Below are positions 26,776 to 35,778 of a stretch of 64,000 nt of DNA, piece by piece. Below the pieces are notes generated by a model, which saw only the letters and a program-made list of their open reading frames with translations, was not told the DNA's origin and ran no database searches. How positions within the stretch are numbered: the stretch's first letter is position 1; the number at the start of each line of letters is the position of its first letter. This stretch comes from Flavobacteriaceae bacterium GSB9. GTDB lineage: Bacteria > Bacteroidota > Bacteroidia > Flavobacteriales > Flavobacteriaceae. The translations under genes were made by a program, and so were the position numbers. Location: NCBI GenBank assembly GCA_022749295.1, contig CP062007.1, positions 3,001,001-3,065,000 on the forward strand. The letters run 5' to 3'.

Positions 26776-27501
26776 TTAATTAACCTGCTTTAAAAGGGTT
26801 GCGAAATTGGTTTTGGCCTTCTGGTAAGCGTTGGCATTTAACGGAAATTCGCCGTACCAAATGTAGTTGTACAGATACGACGTGTATTCAAAATCTTTAC
26901 TGAAAGGCTTGTCGTATATTTCGTTTAAGTATTCGCTGTTGGTTTTGTCGTCTTCAAATTTTATGTGGTTTTTAAGACTTAAATGTTTTAAAACCAACAG
27001 GTAATAATAGCGTATGGCGAGCCTATAATCACCTGTTTTTTCGGCGTTTAAAATAAAGGCGTCTATGTCGGTGTCTTCAATATTATCAGCGGTAATCTCG
27101 TTGTAAATATTGATGCTCTGGTTTCGGTTTCGCGAAAATAACCCCGAGCTGCCTTCATTCAGTAAAATATAGACCAAGAATATAACCGCACCAATAATCG
27201 CCAAGTAAAACAACCAACTGAGCGGCCCCAAATTAATAGAGAAAAAATCTTGGTTGTCCTCTTCTTTTCTGGGGTCTTCAGTTTTTTTGTAATCTTCATA
27301 TTCGCCAGAACCCGACGGGGTCTTGCTCACGATATCAACGCCCTCGTAATTATATTTGTTTCCGCTGTAGCGTTCTTTAAAATCACTATCAAACTGTCTA
27401 GGATTTTGGGGTTGCTGGGTGCCGAAATAACCAAAAGATGACTGAAAAGCTAAAAGCAAAGCCAATAAAAAAAAGCCCTTATGTAGTTTGTGGATTATCA
27501 A
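26776..27501 (-). CDS. DUF4129 membrane protein
   Basis: A 241-residue protein with an N-terminal hydrophobic segment and a single helix at about 93-115. The C-terminal domain GDYRLAIRYYYLLVLKHLSLK is typical of DUF4129, which is otherwise found fused to transglutaminase-like membrane proteins. The only usable start is TTG 27501, and it overlaps the SpoIIM stop by four bases (TTGA), so translation is coupled. Confidence 0.75.
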   Translation of the reverse strand: MIIHKLHKGFFLLALLLAFQSSFGYFGTQQPQNPRQFDSDFKERYSGNKYNYEGVDIVSKTPSGSGEYEDYKKTEDPRKEEDNQDFFSINLGPLSWLFYLAIIGAVIFLVYILLNEGSSGLFSRNRNQSINIYNEITADNIEDTDIDAFILNAEKTGDYRLAIRYYYLLVLKHLSLKNHIKFEDDKTNSEYLNEIYDKPFSKDFEYTSYLYNYIWYGEFPLNANAYQKAKTNFATLLKQVN

Positions 27502-28484
27502 AGGTGCGATGGTAAAACGGGGGATTGCGTAATTTGCTTTTGTATTTTAAACGGGTATACTAAATAATAATAGCTGATGATACCTAGCGTAATCAGGATA
27601 ATGCTTACCGATAGCCAGTGTGGCATAATGTTAGAATAGCGGGTAACAAAACCTTCCAAAAAACCGGCAGCAAAGGTAAATGGCATGGTACTGATTAAAA
27701 TTTTAATGCCCGTTTTGGCACCCATTTTAAAGGAGGTGTAACGTGAATGTGTGCCCGGAAAGAGGATGCTGGCCCCTAAAATAAGCCCGGCGGCACACTC
27801 GATAACAATGGCGAAAATTTCCATGGAGCCATGTATCCAAATACCACGGACGCTTTCCCAAAACACATTTTTTTCATAAAAGAAATACTGAAATGAGCCC
27901 AGCATTATGCAATTGTTGAACATAATGTAAAGTGTGCCAATGCCCAAAAACACGCCCAAAACAAAAGCAATAATGCCCACTTTTAAATTGTTTATGGTAA
28001 TGCCAATAAAACTGCCCCAATTGCTGCCACTTTTATAAACTGCTACGGGGTCGCCCTTTTCAATATTTTCAAGTGACATATTAACGTAATTATCCCCCAA
28101 AATAGAGCGCACGAATTCACCATCATTAGCTGCCGAAATCACCCCAATAGAGGTGAATGCGAAAAAAATGATAAAAGCCACGTAAATAAATTTTCGGAAT
28201 TGGTAGCAGATTAATGGAACTTCAGTTTTCCAAAAACCAACAAGCCTGTTGGAATCATGGCGTTTGGTTTTATAAATTTTTTGGAATGCTTTAGCCGCTA
28301 GTTGATTTAAGTAAGTAATTACCTTGCTTTTTGGGTAATAGGTTTGTGCGTAGGCCAAGTCGTTGATTAAATGAATGTACTGGGAAGCCAATTCATCGGG
28401 GTCTTTAAAATCATTATTAAAAATGGCTTTTTCAAAACTGAGCCATTTTTCCTTATTTTGTTTGATGAATGAAACTTCCCTCAT
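27498..28484 (-). CDS. SpoIIM/DUF95-type integral membrane protein
   Basis: A 328-residue membrane protein with about five helices. SpoIIM/DUF95 landmarks are FLGIGTLYIMFNNCIMLGSFQYFF, IWIHGSMEIFAIVIECAAGLILG and FLEGFVTRYSN. The soluble N-terminal 90 residues are helical. SpoIIM-like proteins of non-sporulating bacteria are found with MoxR, DUF58 and RDD genes; their role is not defined. It is the first gene of the minus-strand operon and diverges from the RDD gene. Confidence 0.85.
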   Translation of the reverse strand: MREVSFIKQNKEKWLSFEKAIFNNDFKDPDELASQYIHLINDLAYAQTYYPKSKVITYLNQLAAKAFQKIYKTKRHDSNRLVGFWKTEVPLICYQFRKFIYVAFIIFFAFTSIGVISAANDGEFVRSILGDNYVNMSLENIEKGDPVAVYKSGSNWGSFIGITINNLKVGIIAFVLGVFLGIGTLYIMFNNCIMLGSFQYFFYEKNVFWESVRGIWIHGSMEIFAIVIECAAGLILGASILFPGTHSRYTSFKMGAKTGIKILISTMPFTFAAGFLEGFVTRYSNIMPHWLSVSIILITLGIISYYYLVYPFKIQKQITQSPVLPSHL

Positions 28485-28634
28485 ATTTTTTTTGAGTCAG
28501 CGTAACCGATTTTAAATTTTTGTCTCACCCTGTATTTGTTTCAGGGGCTCATATTAAACTCGATTCAAATATTTTATGAAATGTCGAAACAAGTTCGGCA
28601 TGACAAACGTTATTTTTAGAATAAAAAAATCATG

Positions 28635-28642
28635 TATTTTTG
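28635..28642 (+). promoter_or_regulatory. Possible -7 element of the RDD gene
   Basis: TATTTTTG matches TAnnTTTG 18 bases ahead of the RDD start, but I see no TTG at the usual distance upstream. Low-confidence call. Confidence 0.3.
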
Positions 28643-28659
28643 ATAAATTAAAATATAAA

Positions 28660-29379
28660 ATGTCAGAGTTACAAATTAACACCACCCAAAATGTAAAAAT
28701 AGCGTTTCGTGCTGCTGGAGCAGGAGAGCGGTTATTGGCTTTTTTTATTGATATAGCCATAAAAATAGGTTATTTAATGGTTGTGAGTTGGGGGTTTGGA
28801 GCGTTCGATAACATGGACCAATGGTCGCAAATAGCTATCAATACCGTTTTGAGTTTTCCGGTGATGTTTTACACTTTGGCATTAGAATCGCTTTTTGAAG
28901 GGCAAACCTTAGGAAAGCGCGTAATGAAAATCAGGGTTGTTAAAATTGATGGCTATCAAGCCTCGTTTTCAGATTATGTGGTGCGATGGTTTTTTCGGAT
29001 AGTTGATGTTTATATTTTCGGAATGGGCTTTTTTGTGATGATGTTCAACAAAAAAACACAGCGTATTGGTGATATGGCTGCCGGAACCGCCGTTATTGGT
29101 TTAAAGGACAGCGTAAATATTAGTCATACCATTCTTGAAAATTTGCGTGAAGACTATAGGCCCTCGTATCCTAATGTGATTAAATTGTCTGATAATGATG
29201 CACGAATTATAAAGGACACCTATAGCTCGGCCAGAGTAGCGAAAGATTACCCAACTTTAATAAAACTCCGCAAAAAAATTATTGAGGTGGTTGGTATTAA
29301 AGAAGTGAAACAAAAAACGGATATGGAATTTATAGATGTGATTTTAAAAGATTATAATTTCTATACCCAAGATATGTAA
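28660..29379 (+). CDS. RDD-family membrane protein
   Basis: A 239-residue protein with three membrane helices in an RDD domain (residues about 20-155): RAAGAGERLLAFFIDIAIKIG, then FEGQTLGKRVMKIRVVKIDG and TQRIGDMAAGTAVIG. The RDD name refers to Arg-Asp-Asp positions; here the first is R-x-x-AFFID. The C-terminal 80 residues are a charged cytoplasmic helical tail. RDD genes travel with SpoIIM, MoxR and DUF58 genes in several phyla, as here, where this one is divergent from spoIIM. ATG 28660 gives the normal start MSELQIN. Confidence 0.85.
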   Translation: MSELQINTTQNVKIAFRAAGAGERLLAFFIDIAIKIGYLMVVSWGFGAFDNMDQWSQIAINTVLSFPVMFYTLALESLFEGQTLGKRVMKIRVVKIDGYQASFSDYVVRWFFRIVDVYIFGMGFFVMMFNKKTQRIGDMAAGTAVIGLKDSVNISHTILENLREDYRPSYPNVIKLSDNDARIIKDTYSSARVAKDYPTLIKLRKKIIEVVGIKEVKQKTDMEFIDVILKDYNFYTQDM

Positions 29380-29483
29380 GCCGAGAATCACGTTTTGTCC
29401 AGCAAAATGTCTGTGGGATAGTTTAAACTGGGTATTAAAATTTCCCAGCGCCCATATTGGAAAATTAATTGACTAAAAAAACA

Positions 29484-30086
29484 ATGTTTTATACCATAGA
29501 TATTCTAGGAACCATCGCTTTTGCCATTTCGGGTGTGTTGGTGGCTTTTAACAAGCGCATGGATTTATTCGGAATTTTGATTATTGCCTTTGTAACGGCT
29601 GTTGGCGGTGGTACTCTACGCGATGTGCTTATTGGCGAAACACCAGTAAGTTGGATGCGCGACATGACTTATACCTATGTTATTTTGGCCTCGGCCATTT
29701 TTGCCATCATTTTTAGGAGTAAAATTAATTATTTACGAACATCGTTATTTTTGTTCGATACCATTGGCATTGGGCTGTACACTTTAGTAGGTATTGAAAA
29801 AGGGTTAAGTGCCGGACTGAATCCTATTATTTGTATTGCTTTAGGAACGATTACCGCAAGCTTTGGAGGGGTAACACGCGATATTTTATGCAACGAGATA
29901 CCTGTGATTTTTAGAAAGGAAATTTATGCTACAGCCTGTATTTTGGGGGGCTTCACTTATTTTGTCTTGCGTGAATTCCCCATTAAGGAAAATATTGTGT
30001 TTATAGTTGCCGGATTAGTGGTTATTGTTACCCGATTGCTGGCCGTAAAATTTAAAATCGCTTTGCCCAACATTTACAGGAATTAG
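29484..30086 (+). CDS. TRIC-type (UPF0126) cation channel protein
   Basis: A 200-residue inner-membrane protein with about seven helices in two related halves. Each half carries a glycine-rich kink: GGGTLRDVLIG near 46 and FGGVTRDILCNEIP near 133. This is the trimeric intracellular cation channel family, whose bacterial members form K+-permeable channels. ATG 29484 gives MFYTIDILGT, the usual start; a TTG at 29469 is the alternative. The gene lies 104 bases downstream of the RDD gene and converges with a serine hydrolase. Confidence 0.85.
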   Translation: MFYTIDILGTIAFAISGVLVAFNKRMDLFGILIIAFVTAVGGGTLRDVLIGETPVSWMRDMTYTYVILASAIFAIIFRSKINYLRTSLFLFDTIGIGLYTLVGIEKGLSAGLNPIICIALGTITASFGGVTRDILCNEIPVIFRKEIYATACILGGFTYFVLREFPIKENIVFIVAGLVVIVTRLLAVKFKIALPNIYRN

Positions 30087-30110
30087 TTATTACATTATTG
30101 ATTTGATTAC

Positions 30111-31229
30111 CTAGTACCACATGAGCTGTTCTACAGCTTCTGATGGTTGCCTATTATAAACTATCGCAACAATTTTTGATGCTATTTCATGAGCGTCAAT
30201 AGAAGTGCTGTTTGAAAGCACAAATATGAACGTGTCAGATTCTGGAAAATAAAATTGACTGCTTACAAAGCCGTAAATCCATCCATCATGAAAATAAACA
30301 GTTTCGTTGGCAAATGTTTTAACAAACGACCCCAAGCCATAACCGGTAGATGTCCCAGAGGTTAGTTGCGCTGATGTGAACATTTTAGATAGTTGGCTTT
30401 TTGATATAATATCACCACTATGCAAAGATTTACTCCATGCATATAAATCATTTACATTGGATATAATGTTACCGGCAGCAAAAGGCACTTTCATTGTCAT
30501 GAATTGTGCTGGTTTGAATCCCAAAGAATCGAGCGAATACCCTTGTGTTCTATTTGGAATAAGGGCTTCGGGGTTATCGCAAAAGGTGTTTTTTAGTTTT
30601 GCTGGTTTAAAAATATTTTGAACCAAAAACGACTCATACCCTAAACCACTTGTTTTTTCAATGATTAGGCCTAGAAGCGTATAACCAGAATCGCTATATG
30701 AATACTTACTGCCGGGTGGAAAGTTTAATGGTTCATCCTTAAATAAAGCAACAATTTGCTCTGGTGTTAATGCTGTTTTTTCAATGTCTGAAATATCACT
30801 ACGTTCTGTAAATGAAGGTATTCCAGAGGTATGATTGAGTAGGTTCTCTATGGTTATGTTATAACCCTTATTAGGATATTCGGGCAAGTATTTTTGAATA
30901 TTGTCTTTAATACTTAGTTTCCCATCTTCCTCTAATTTTAAGATGGCTGCCGCTGTAAATTGTTTGGACAACGATCCAATTTTATAGATTAATTGAGGGG
31001 TGGTTCGAACACTTAGTTCTAAGCTTGCTAAGCCATATCCTTGCCTTATAATTTCCTTACCGTTTTCCATCACCAGTACAGTAAAGCCCGGGCCATTGGG
31101 TTTGACATAGGTTGTAGCAAGGCTGTCAACTGAATTAACAATAAAAAAATCTTTGCTTTGAATAGAATCTTTACAACTTCCCAGGAAAATTAGAACAAAT
31201 ACCATTAATATTTTTACAGCTACTTTCAT
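30111..31229 (-). CDS. Serine hydrolase, class C beta-lactamase-like lipoprotein
   Basis: Lipoprotein (LGSC, Cys19) of 372 residues in the beta-lactamase/D-alanyl-D-alanine carboxypeptidase superfamily (PF00144). The catalytic SxxK is Ser86-Lys89 (IGSLSKQF). The second motif is YSD at 179-181, in place of the common YxN, and the third is HDG near YFHDGWIYG. Members act as esterases, peptidases or lactamases; antibiotic resistance cannot be inferred. It is a single gene, 24 bases from the convergent TRIC gene. Confidence 0.85.
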   Translation of the reverse strand: MKVAVKILMVFVLIFLGSCKDSIQSKDFFIVNSVDSLATTYVKPNGPGFTVLVMENGKEIIRQGYGLASLELSVRTTPQLIYKIGSLSKQFTAAAILKLEEDGKLSIKDNIQKYLPEYPNKGYNITIENLLNHTSGIPSFTERSDISDIEKTALTPEQIVALFKDEPLNFPPGSKYSYSDSGYTLLGLIIEKTSGLGYESFLVQNIFKPAKLKNTFCDNPEALIPNRTQGYSLDSLGFKPAQFMTMKVPFAAGNIISNVNDLYAWSKSLHSGDIISKSQLSKMFTSAQLTSGTSTGYGLGSFVKTFANETVYFHDGWIYGFVSSQFYFPESDTFIFVLSNSTSIDAHEIASKIVAIVYNRQPSEAVEQLMWY

Positions 31230-31330
31230 AAATTACCAATTTTGGTGAGTAATTGTGTTTTTCACTTATTAATCAACCATTTGTCTATTTACAGTTTACA
31301 GTCGATTATTTATAGGTTCAAGGTCAACGG

Positions 31331-31879
31331 CTAATATTCGGTAACCGAACCCCAGTTCTCACCTGTTTTTATGCGATAGAGTTGCATTTCGGAAATGCCA
31401 AACTGTTTCGCTATCATTTTTAATCGTGTTCTGCGATTAGGGTCATTTATTTTTCGTTTAATAAGCTTCACTTTGGTTTCGGTAAGCTTTGAGTAAGTGC
31501 GCTTGCGAGGTTTGTTTTTGTATTCCGGGTTACTAAATTGGTGTATTTCCTTTTTACTCTTGGTGGCCCATTTTAGGTTATCAACACGGTTGTTGGTTTT
31601 GTCATAATCTAAATGGATTACATAAACCCCGTCGTTTTGTTCCAAAAAATGTTGGGCTACCAACTTGTGTGCGTATCGGCTGGTCGATTTTCCGTTATGC
31701 TTTTGCTTTACCGGAAGATTACGGTAACCATTTATAAAGGATTCTTTTACCAAAAATTCCTTTTCACCTTTACAATTTAAAACTCTTCCGTAATTCGAGA
31801 TTTTGAATTTTTCGTTATCGGCAATGTTATCGTCAAATTCAATCAACTTCCACACTTCATTCCAATAGCTTCTTACCAT
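31331..31879 (-). CDS. NUMOD4/HNH-like DNA-binding protein
   Basis: A 182-residue protein. The N-terminus (EVWKLIEF to KFKISNYGRVLN) is a NUMOD4 domain, and the middle (RYAHKLVAQHFLEQ, IHLDYDKTNNRVDNLKWAT) resembles the HNH endonuclease fold, with His and Asn present but no clear last His. The C-terminal 50 residues look like a helix-turn-helix (KMIAKQFGISEMQLYRIKTG). Such parts are known from homing endonucleases of introns and phages. Here the gene stands alone with no intron or intein, so it may be a domesticated DNA-binding protein or a remnant nuclease. Confidence 0.7.
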   Translation of the reverse strand: MVRSYWNEVWKLIEFDDNIADNEKFKISNYGRVLNCKGEKEFLVKESFINGYRNLPVKQKHNGKSTSRYAHKLVAQHFLEQNDGVYVIHLDYDKTNNRVDNLKWATKSKKEIHQFSNPEYKNKPRKRTYSKLTETKVKLIKRKINDPNRRTRLKMIAKQFGISEMQLYRIKTGENWGSVTEY

Positions 31880-32338
31880 TATTATTTATTTTGAGAGACG
31901 TTTGTTAAGGTACAAAAACTTGCTTTAAACCACAAACAGGTTGGCTTGCTAAGATTTAAAGGAACGCAAAGATAAATGAACTTTTTATTAATTAAAATAG
32001 TTTAATTGTTACGCAATGTTTTTGAATGTTTAATCTTGTAAAAGAGTACTTATTTTAAGTTAATTCAGTCGGTCAAAACCAAAATGTTTTGTGTTTTCAG
32101 TTTCAAACAAAACTCTTTTAGTAATAACAATTAATGTTGAAACTAGTTTTGGAAGCAGGGTTTGTTTTCCGTGAATATTTAGTTTGAAGGATTCCATTTT
32201 TTAATGTGCCACTTTTTGTGTAAAGCACTTTTTGTATCAATATTGTTAAAATGAATACGTACATTATGAAAATAGAAGTTAAAGTGCGTTGTTTTTCGCT
32301 CCATTGCCTTGTACAACTATATATTCTGTCAAAAACAG
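31880..32338. other. Intergenic stretch, no gene seen
   Basis: About 460 bases of AT-rich sequence. The only feature I note is CAAAGATA at 31967-31974, which on the minus strand reads TATCTTTG and could be a -7 element for the NUMOD4 gene. No reading frame looks coding; it may be decayed DNA. Confidence 0.5.
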
Positions 32339-33058
32339 TTACTCAATAATCTCCACATTCCTGATGTAAATATTCCGTAAAGGCCAGTCTGCATCATCGG
32401 TTTCCACTTTGGCAATTTTGTCAATAACGTCCATGCCGCGGGTTACATGCCCAAAAATGGTGTAATCACCATCTAAGTAATGCGCCCCGCCATGTTGCTG
32501 TACTATAAAAAACTCATACGGCGAAGCCAGTTTGTGGGGGTTGTCTATTTCGCTGCTGGGCATGGAAATCACCCCACGGTCGTGTTTAAAGCCACGTTTA
32601 GTGTCAGGCGGTAGAAGGTATTGGCCTATCGCATGGCGTTTATCCAAAGTTTCTTGGTCGTCACTATGACCAGCTTGTACCATAAAGTTGTCGATTACGC
32701 GGTAAAACTGGGTGCCATTAAAATAGTCTTGCTTGGTTAAAAAGATGAAATTAGAACGATGGAATTTAGTTTCGTTATATAAAAGGACATCAAAGGAACC
32801 TAAATCGGTAGTAATACGCACTTTGTTTTCTTTGTGCTTTTTGTCGTATTGCAGAAAGAATTCCATGGCGTTCTTTTCTGTCAGTAACGGAAATTCGCGT
32901 TCGGGTAGTTCGGTTACCACCTTGGGTGCTATTTCGGTTTTAATTTCAGAACTGTCTTTTTTTTCAACTTTGGTTTCGGGGGTACTTTTGTTTTTAGTTT
33001 TTTTATCTTCACAATTCAAAAACAGAATACAAAAGCACAGTAACAAATAAAATCTCAT
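32339..33058 (-). CDS. Cyclophilin-type peptidyl-prolyl isomerase lipoprotein
   Basis: Lipoprotein (LFLNC, Cys16) of 239 residues with a Lys/Glu-rich linker of about 60 residues. The cyclophilin core follows: VRITTDLGSFDVLLYNETKFHRSNFIFL, YFNGTQFYRVIDNFMVQAG and GVISMPS. It should catalyse cis-trans isomerisation of prolyl bonds in the periplasm and help fold exported proteins. It is divergent from the NUDIX gene with a 38-base gap. Confidence 0.88.
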   Translation of the reverse strand: MRFYLLLCFCILFLNCEDKKTKNKSTPETKVEKKDSSEIKTEIAPKVVTELPEREFPLLTEKNAMEFFLQYDKKHKENKVRITTDLGSFDVLLYNETKFHRSNFIFLTKQDYFNGTQFYRVIDNFMVQAGHSDDQETLDKRHAIGQYLLPPDTKRGFKHDRGVISMPSSEIDNPHKLASPYEFFIVQQHGGAHYLDGDYTIFGHVTRGMDVIDKIAKVETDDADWPLRNIYIRNVEIIE

Positions 33059-33096
33059 TAATTAATATTTTAAGCGCCGATAAAGGCTTTTTCTAG

Positions 33097-33738
33097 ATGA
33101 ATTTCGATGATTTTCAGCAATCGCTTTCAAAAATAAAAAATATACCGCTCTTGGGCGAAACATCGCATTTTAAAATGATACCACCGTTTCGGCAAGAGCT
33201 GGTAAAAAAACAGGCCGATGCGATAAAACGTGCCAAGCACGCTGGGGTAATGGCTTTGTTTTACCCAAATAAAAGTGGCAGCACTCAGTTGGTTTTAATT
33301 TTACGAAAAACCTATAAGGGAGTGCATTCGGCACAAGTGGGCTTCCCGGGCGGCAAGCTGGAAAAACAAGACCATTCGCTAGAAGCAGCCGCATTACGAG
33401 AAACCGAAGAGGAAATTGGTGTGCCAGCAAATAAGATACAGGTACTTAAAAAATTGAGTCAAGTTTACATACCGCCCAGTAACTTTTATGTGCAGCCATT
33501 TATGGGTATTTTGCCACATACACCACAATTTATAAAGCAAGATGACGAGGTGGAAGCCGTTATTGAAGTGCCGTTAAATCATTTCTTGGATGATAAATAT
33601 TTAATAACCAAACGGGTAAAAACATCTTATAGTATTGAGGTTGAAGTGCCTGCGTTTTTGTTGAACGATTTTGTGGTATGGGGAGCTACGGCCATGATGC
33701 TCAGCGAAATTAAAGATATACTGAAACAACTTTGGTAA
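33097..33738 (+). CDS. NUDIX hydrolase, CoA pyrophosphatase type
   Basis: A 213-residue cytoplasmic enzyme. The NUDIX region is VGFPGGKLEKQD followed by EAAALRETEEEIGV (to residue 109), with the FPGG start and REtEEEiG end typical of the CoA pyrophosphatase (NudL) group. The later PPSNFYVQPFMG also fits. It probably hydrolyses CoA or its derivatives to 3',5'-ADP and phosphopantetheine. It is followed by an acyltransferase gene on the same strand. Confidence 0.85.
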   Translation: MNFDDFQQSLSKIKNIPLLGETSHFKMIPPFRQELVKKQADAIKRAKHAGVMALFYPNKSGSTQLVLILRKTYKGVHSAQVGFPGGKLEKQDHSLEAAALRETEEEIGVPANKIQVLKKLSQVYIPPSNFYVQPFMGILPHTPQFIKQDDEVEAVIEVPLNHFLDDKYLITKRVKTSYSIEVEVPAFLLNDFVVWGATAMMLSEIKDILKQLW

Positions 33739-33832
33739 TTTATTTAGTTTGTTACATTTGTATGCTCAATTAGAGCAGGTTTTAGTATAATTTGTTTAAA
33801 TTGGGTAACTAAGCTAACGAGAAGCATTATTT

Positions 33833-34630
33833 ATGGGATTGTTTAAAAGAAATCCATTCGGTCATATACTAATTATAAAAAAGTGGCTCATTAGGGTATT
33901 GGGAGCCATGACACATAGGCGTTTTCGCGGATTTAACGAACTGCAGATAGAAGGCTCTGAAATTATTAAGGATTTACCAGATACTAATGTATTATTCATT
34001 TCTAACCACCAAACCTACTTTGCCGATGTGGTTGCCATGTTCCATGTGTTCAATGCCAGTTTAAGCGGACGTGTAGATTCTATAAAAAATGTGGGCTACC
34101 TGTGGAATCCCAAACTCAATATTTATTATGTTGCCGCCAAAGAAACCATGAAAGACGGGCTGTTACCTAAAATTTTGGCTTACGTGGGGTCGGTAAGCAT
34201 AGAGCGTACTTGGCGTTCTGAAGGTAAAGACGTGAATAGACAGGTGCGAATGAGTGATATTTCTAATATAGGAAAAGCCCTAGAAGATGGTTGGGTTATT
34301 ACTTTCCCACAAGGCACCACCACACCGTTTAAACCCATAAGAAAAGGAACGGCGCATATTATTAAACGATACAAGCCGGTGGTAATTCCTATTGTAATTG
34401 ATGGATTTAGACGATCGTTTGACAAAAAAGGATTGCGCATCAAAAAGAAAAATATCCTCCAATCGATGGAGATTAAAGCACCTTTGGAGATTGATTACGA
34501 TAACGAAACGACCGATGAAATCGTTAAGAAAATTGAATATGCCATTGAGCAGCACCCTTCGTTTTTAAAGGTTATCCCGCAAAAAGAAATTGAAGCCCAA
34601 GAGGCGCTGAACAAGAGGCGGGAGTGGTAA
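33833..34630 (+). CDS. Lysophospholipid acyltransferase-like protein (PlsC family)
   Basis: A 265-residue membrane-associated acyltransferase. The catalytic histidine is in FISNHQTYFADV, but the usual HX4D is stretched to HX5D. The second motif is FPQGTTTPFKP where most family members have FPEGTRS. A third motif, VVIPIVIDG, is present. It probably makes phosphatidic acid or a related lipid, but these changes leave the acyl acceptor uncertain. It begins 94 bases after the NUDIX gene. Confidence 0.75.
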   Translation: MGLFKRNPFGHILIIKKWLIRVLGAMTHRRFRGFNELQIEGSEIIKDLPDTNVLFISNHQTYFADVVAMFHVFNASLSGRVDSIKNVGYLWNPKLNIYYVAAKETMKDGLLPKILAYVGSVSIERTWRSEGKDVNRQVRMSDISNIGKALEDGWVITFPQGTTTPFKPIRKGTAHIIKRYKPVVIPIVIDGFRRSFDKKGLRIKKKNILQSMEIKAPLEIDYDNETTDEIVKKIEYAIEQHPSFLKVIPQKEIEAQEALNKRREW

Positions 34631-34690
34631 TTTACATTGGTTATAAACTATTATGCTGAAAAGGTTTTCAGCATCTTAAAAAAAACAGAA

Positions 34691-35689
34691 ATGATATTTA
34701 AATCTCTTTTTTTAGTTTTTGTATTAAGCGTTGGCTTTGCGTCATTTTCGCAAAACATTGAATTTAATAATCCCTTAGCTGAAAAGCGAGCAGATCCCTG
34801 GGTACACAAAGCTGATGATGGTTTTTATTATTTAATTGCGACCGTGCCTGAATACGATAAAATCGTATTAAGAAAAGCCAATTCAATCAATGGCTTAAAA
34901 GACGCGAACGAAAAGGTCCTTTGGGAAAAACATAAAAAAGGCGTGATGGGGCACCACATTTGGGCACCCGAATTACATCAAATTGATGGTGTTTGGTATA
35001 TTTATTTCGCTGCTGCTGAAGCCGAAAATATTTGGAATATCAGGATGTGGGTGCTTTCAAACCATTCCAAAGACCCTATGAAAGGGCAATGGAAAGAAGA
35101 AGGGCAAATTAAAACTGATATCGAGTCGTTTTCACTGGATGCCACAACATTTACGCATAACAATAAACGATTCATGATATGGGCACAAAATGTGCGTGGC
35201 GGTATACACGGCACGGCATTGGTGCTTTCTGAAATGGCATCGCCAACCGAACTGACGGGGCCAGAATTAGTCATTACAGAACCCGAATTTAGTTGGGAGC
35301 GCATGAAGTACAATGTTAACGAAGGGCCAGCCGTAATAAAACGTAATGGAAAAATATTTGTAACCTACTCGGCTAGTGCGACCAATCATAACTATTGTTT
35401 GGGTTTGCTGTGGATTGATGAGAATGCCGATTTGCTCGACGCTTCAAACTGGCATAAATCGCCCGGCCCCGTGTTTTACACCAACGAAGATTTAAAGCGC
35501 TATGGCCCTGGACATAATTCTTTTACCACTTCCGAAGATGGAACAACCGATGTTATGATTTACCATGCACGCGATTATAAAGAAATTAAAGGTCATGAGT
35601 TGTCCGACCCCAATCGTGCCACACGCGCCAGAGTAATAAAATGGACACCGAGTGGCTTTCCTGATTTTATGCAGAATGAAGGAGATTAA
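34691..35689 (+). CDS. GH43 subfamily 26-type alpha-L-arabinofuranosidase
   Basis: Secreted 332-residue five-bladed propeller enzyme with signal peptide (GFASFSQ, residues 1-20), using ATG 34691 rather than the upstream TTG at 34637. The catalytic triad is complete: Asp35 (RADPWV), Asp150 (SFSLDATTF) and Glu211 (VNEGPA). The conserved YYLIATVPEYDKI and HIWAPELHQIDGVWYIYFAA segments are those of exo-1,5-arabinofuranosidases of GH43_26. It would remove arabinose from arabinan, consistent with the pectin-like enzymes elsewhere. No glycan genes are adjacent, so it acts as a dispersed locus. Confidence 0.85.
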   Translation: MIFKSLFLVFVLSVGFASFSQNIEFNNPLAEKRADPWVHKADDGFYYLIATVPEYDKIVLRKANSINGLKDANEKVLWEKHKKGVMGHHIWAPELHQIDGVWYIYFAAAEAENIWNIRMWVLSNHSKDPMKGQWKEEGQIKTDIESFSLDATTFTHNNKRFMIWAQNVRGGIHGTALVLSEMASPTELTGPELVITEPEFSWERMKYNVNEGPAVIKRNGKIFVTYSASATNHNYCLGLLWIDENADLLDASNWHKSPGPVFYTNEDLKRYGPGHNSFTTSEDGTTDVMIYHARDYKEIKGHELSDPNRATRARVIKWTPSGFPDFMQNEGD

Positions 35690-35778
35690 TCTATACGTTT
35701 GGTTAATAACTCCTAAAAACTTCCTTTAAAAAAACATAGCAAAATCTTTATTTTGCAGGACTTTTTAAACCATTTTAA

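Noticed and set aside
30111..31229. Beta-lactamase resistance gene
   Set aside because: It is a class C-like serine hydrolase lipoprotein with a YSD variant; resistance cannot be inferred from this family.
31331..31879. Homing endonuclease of an active intron
   Set aside because: No intron or intein surrounds it and the third HNH residue is not clear.
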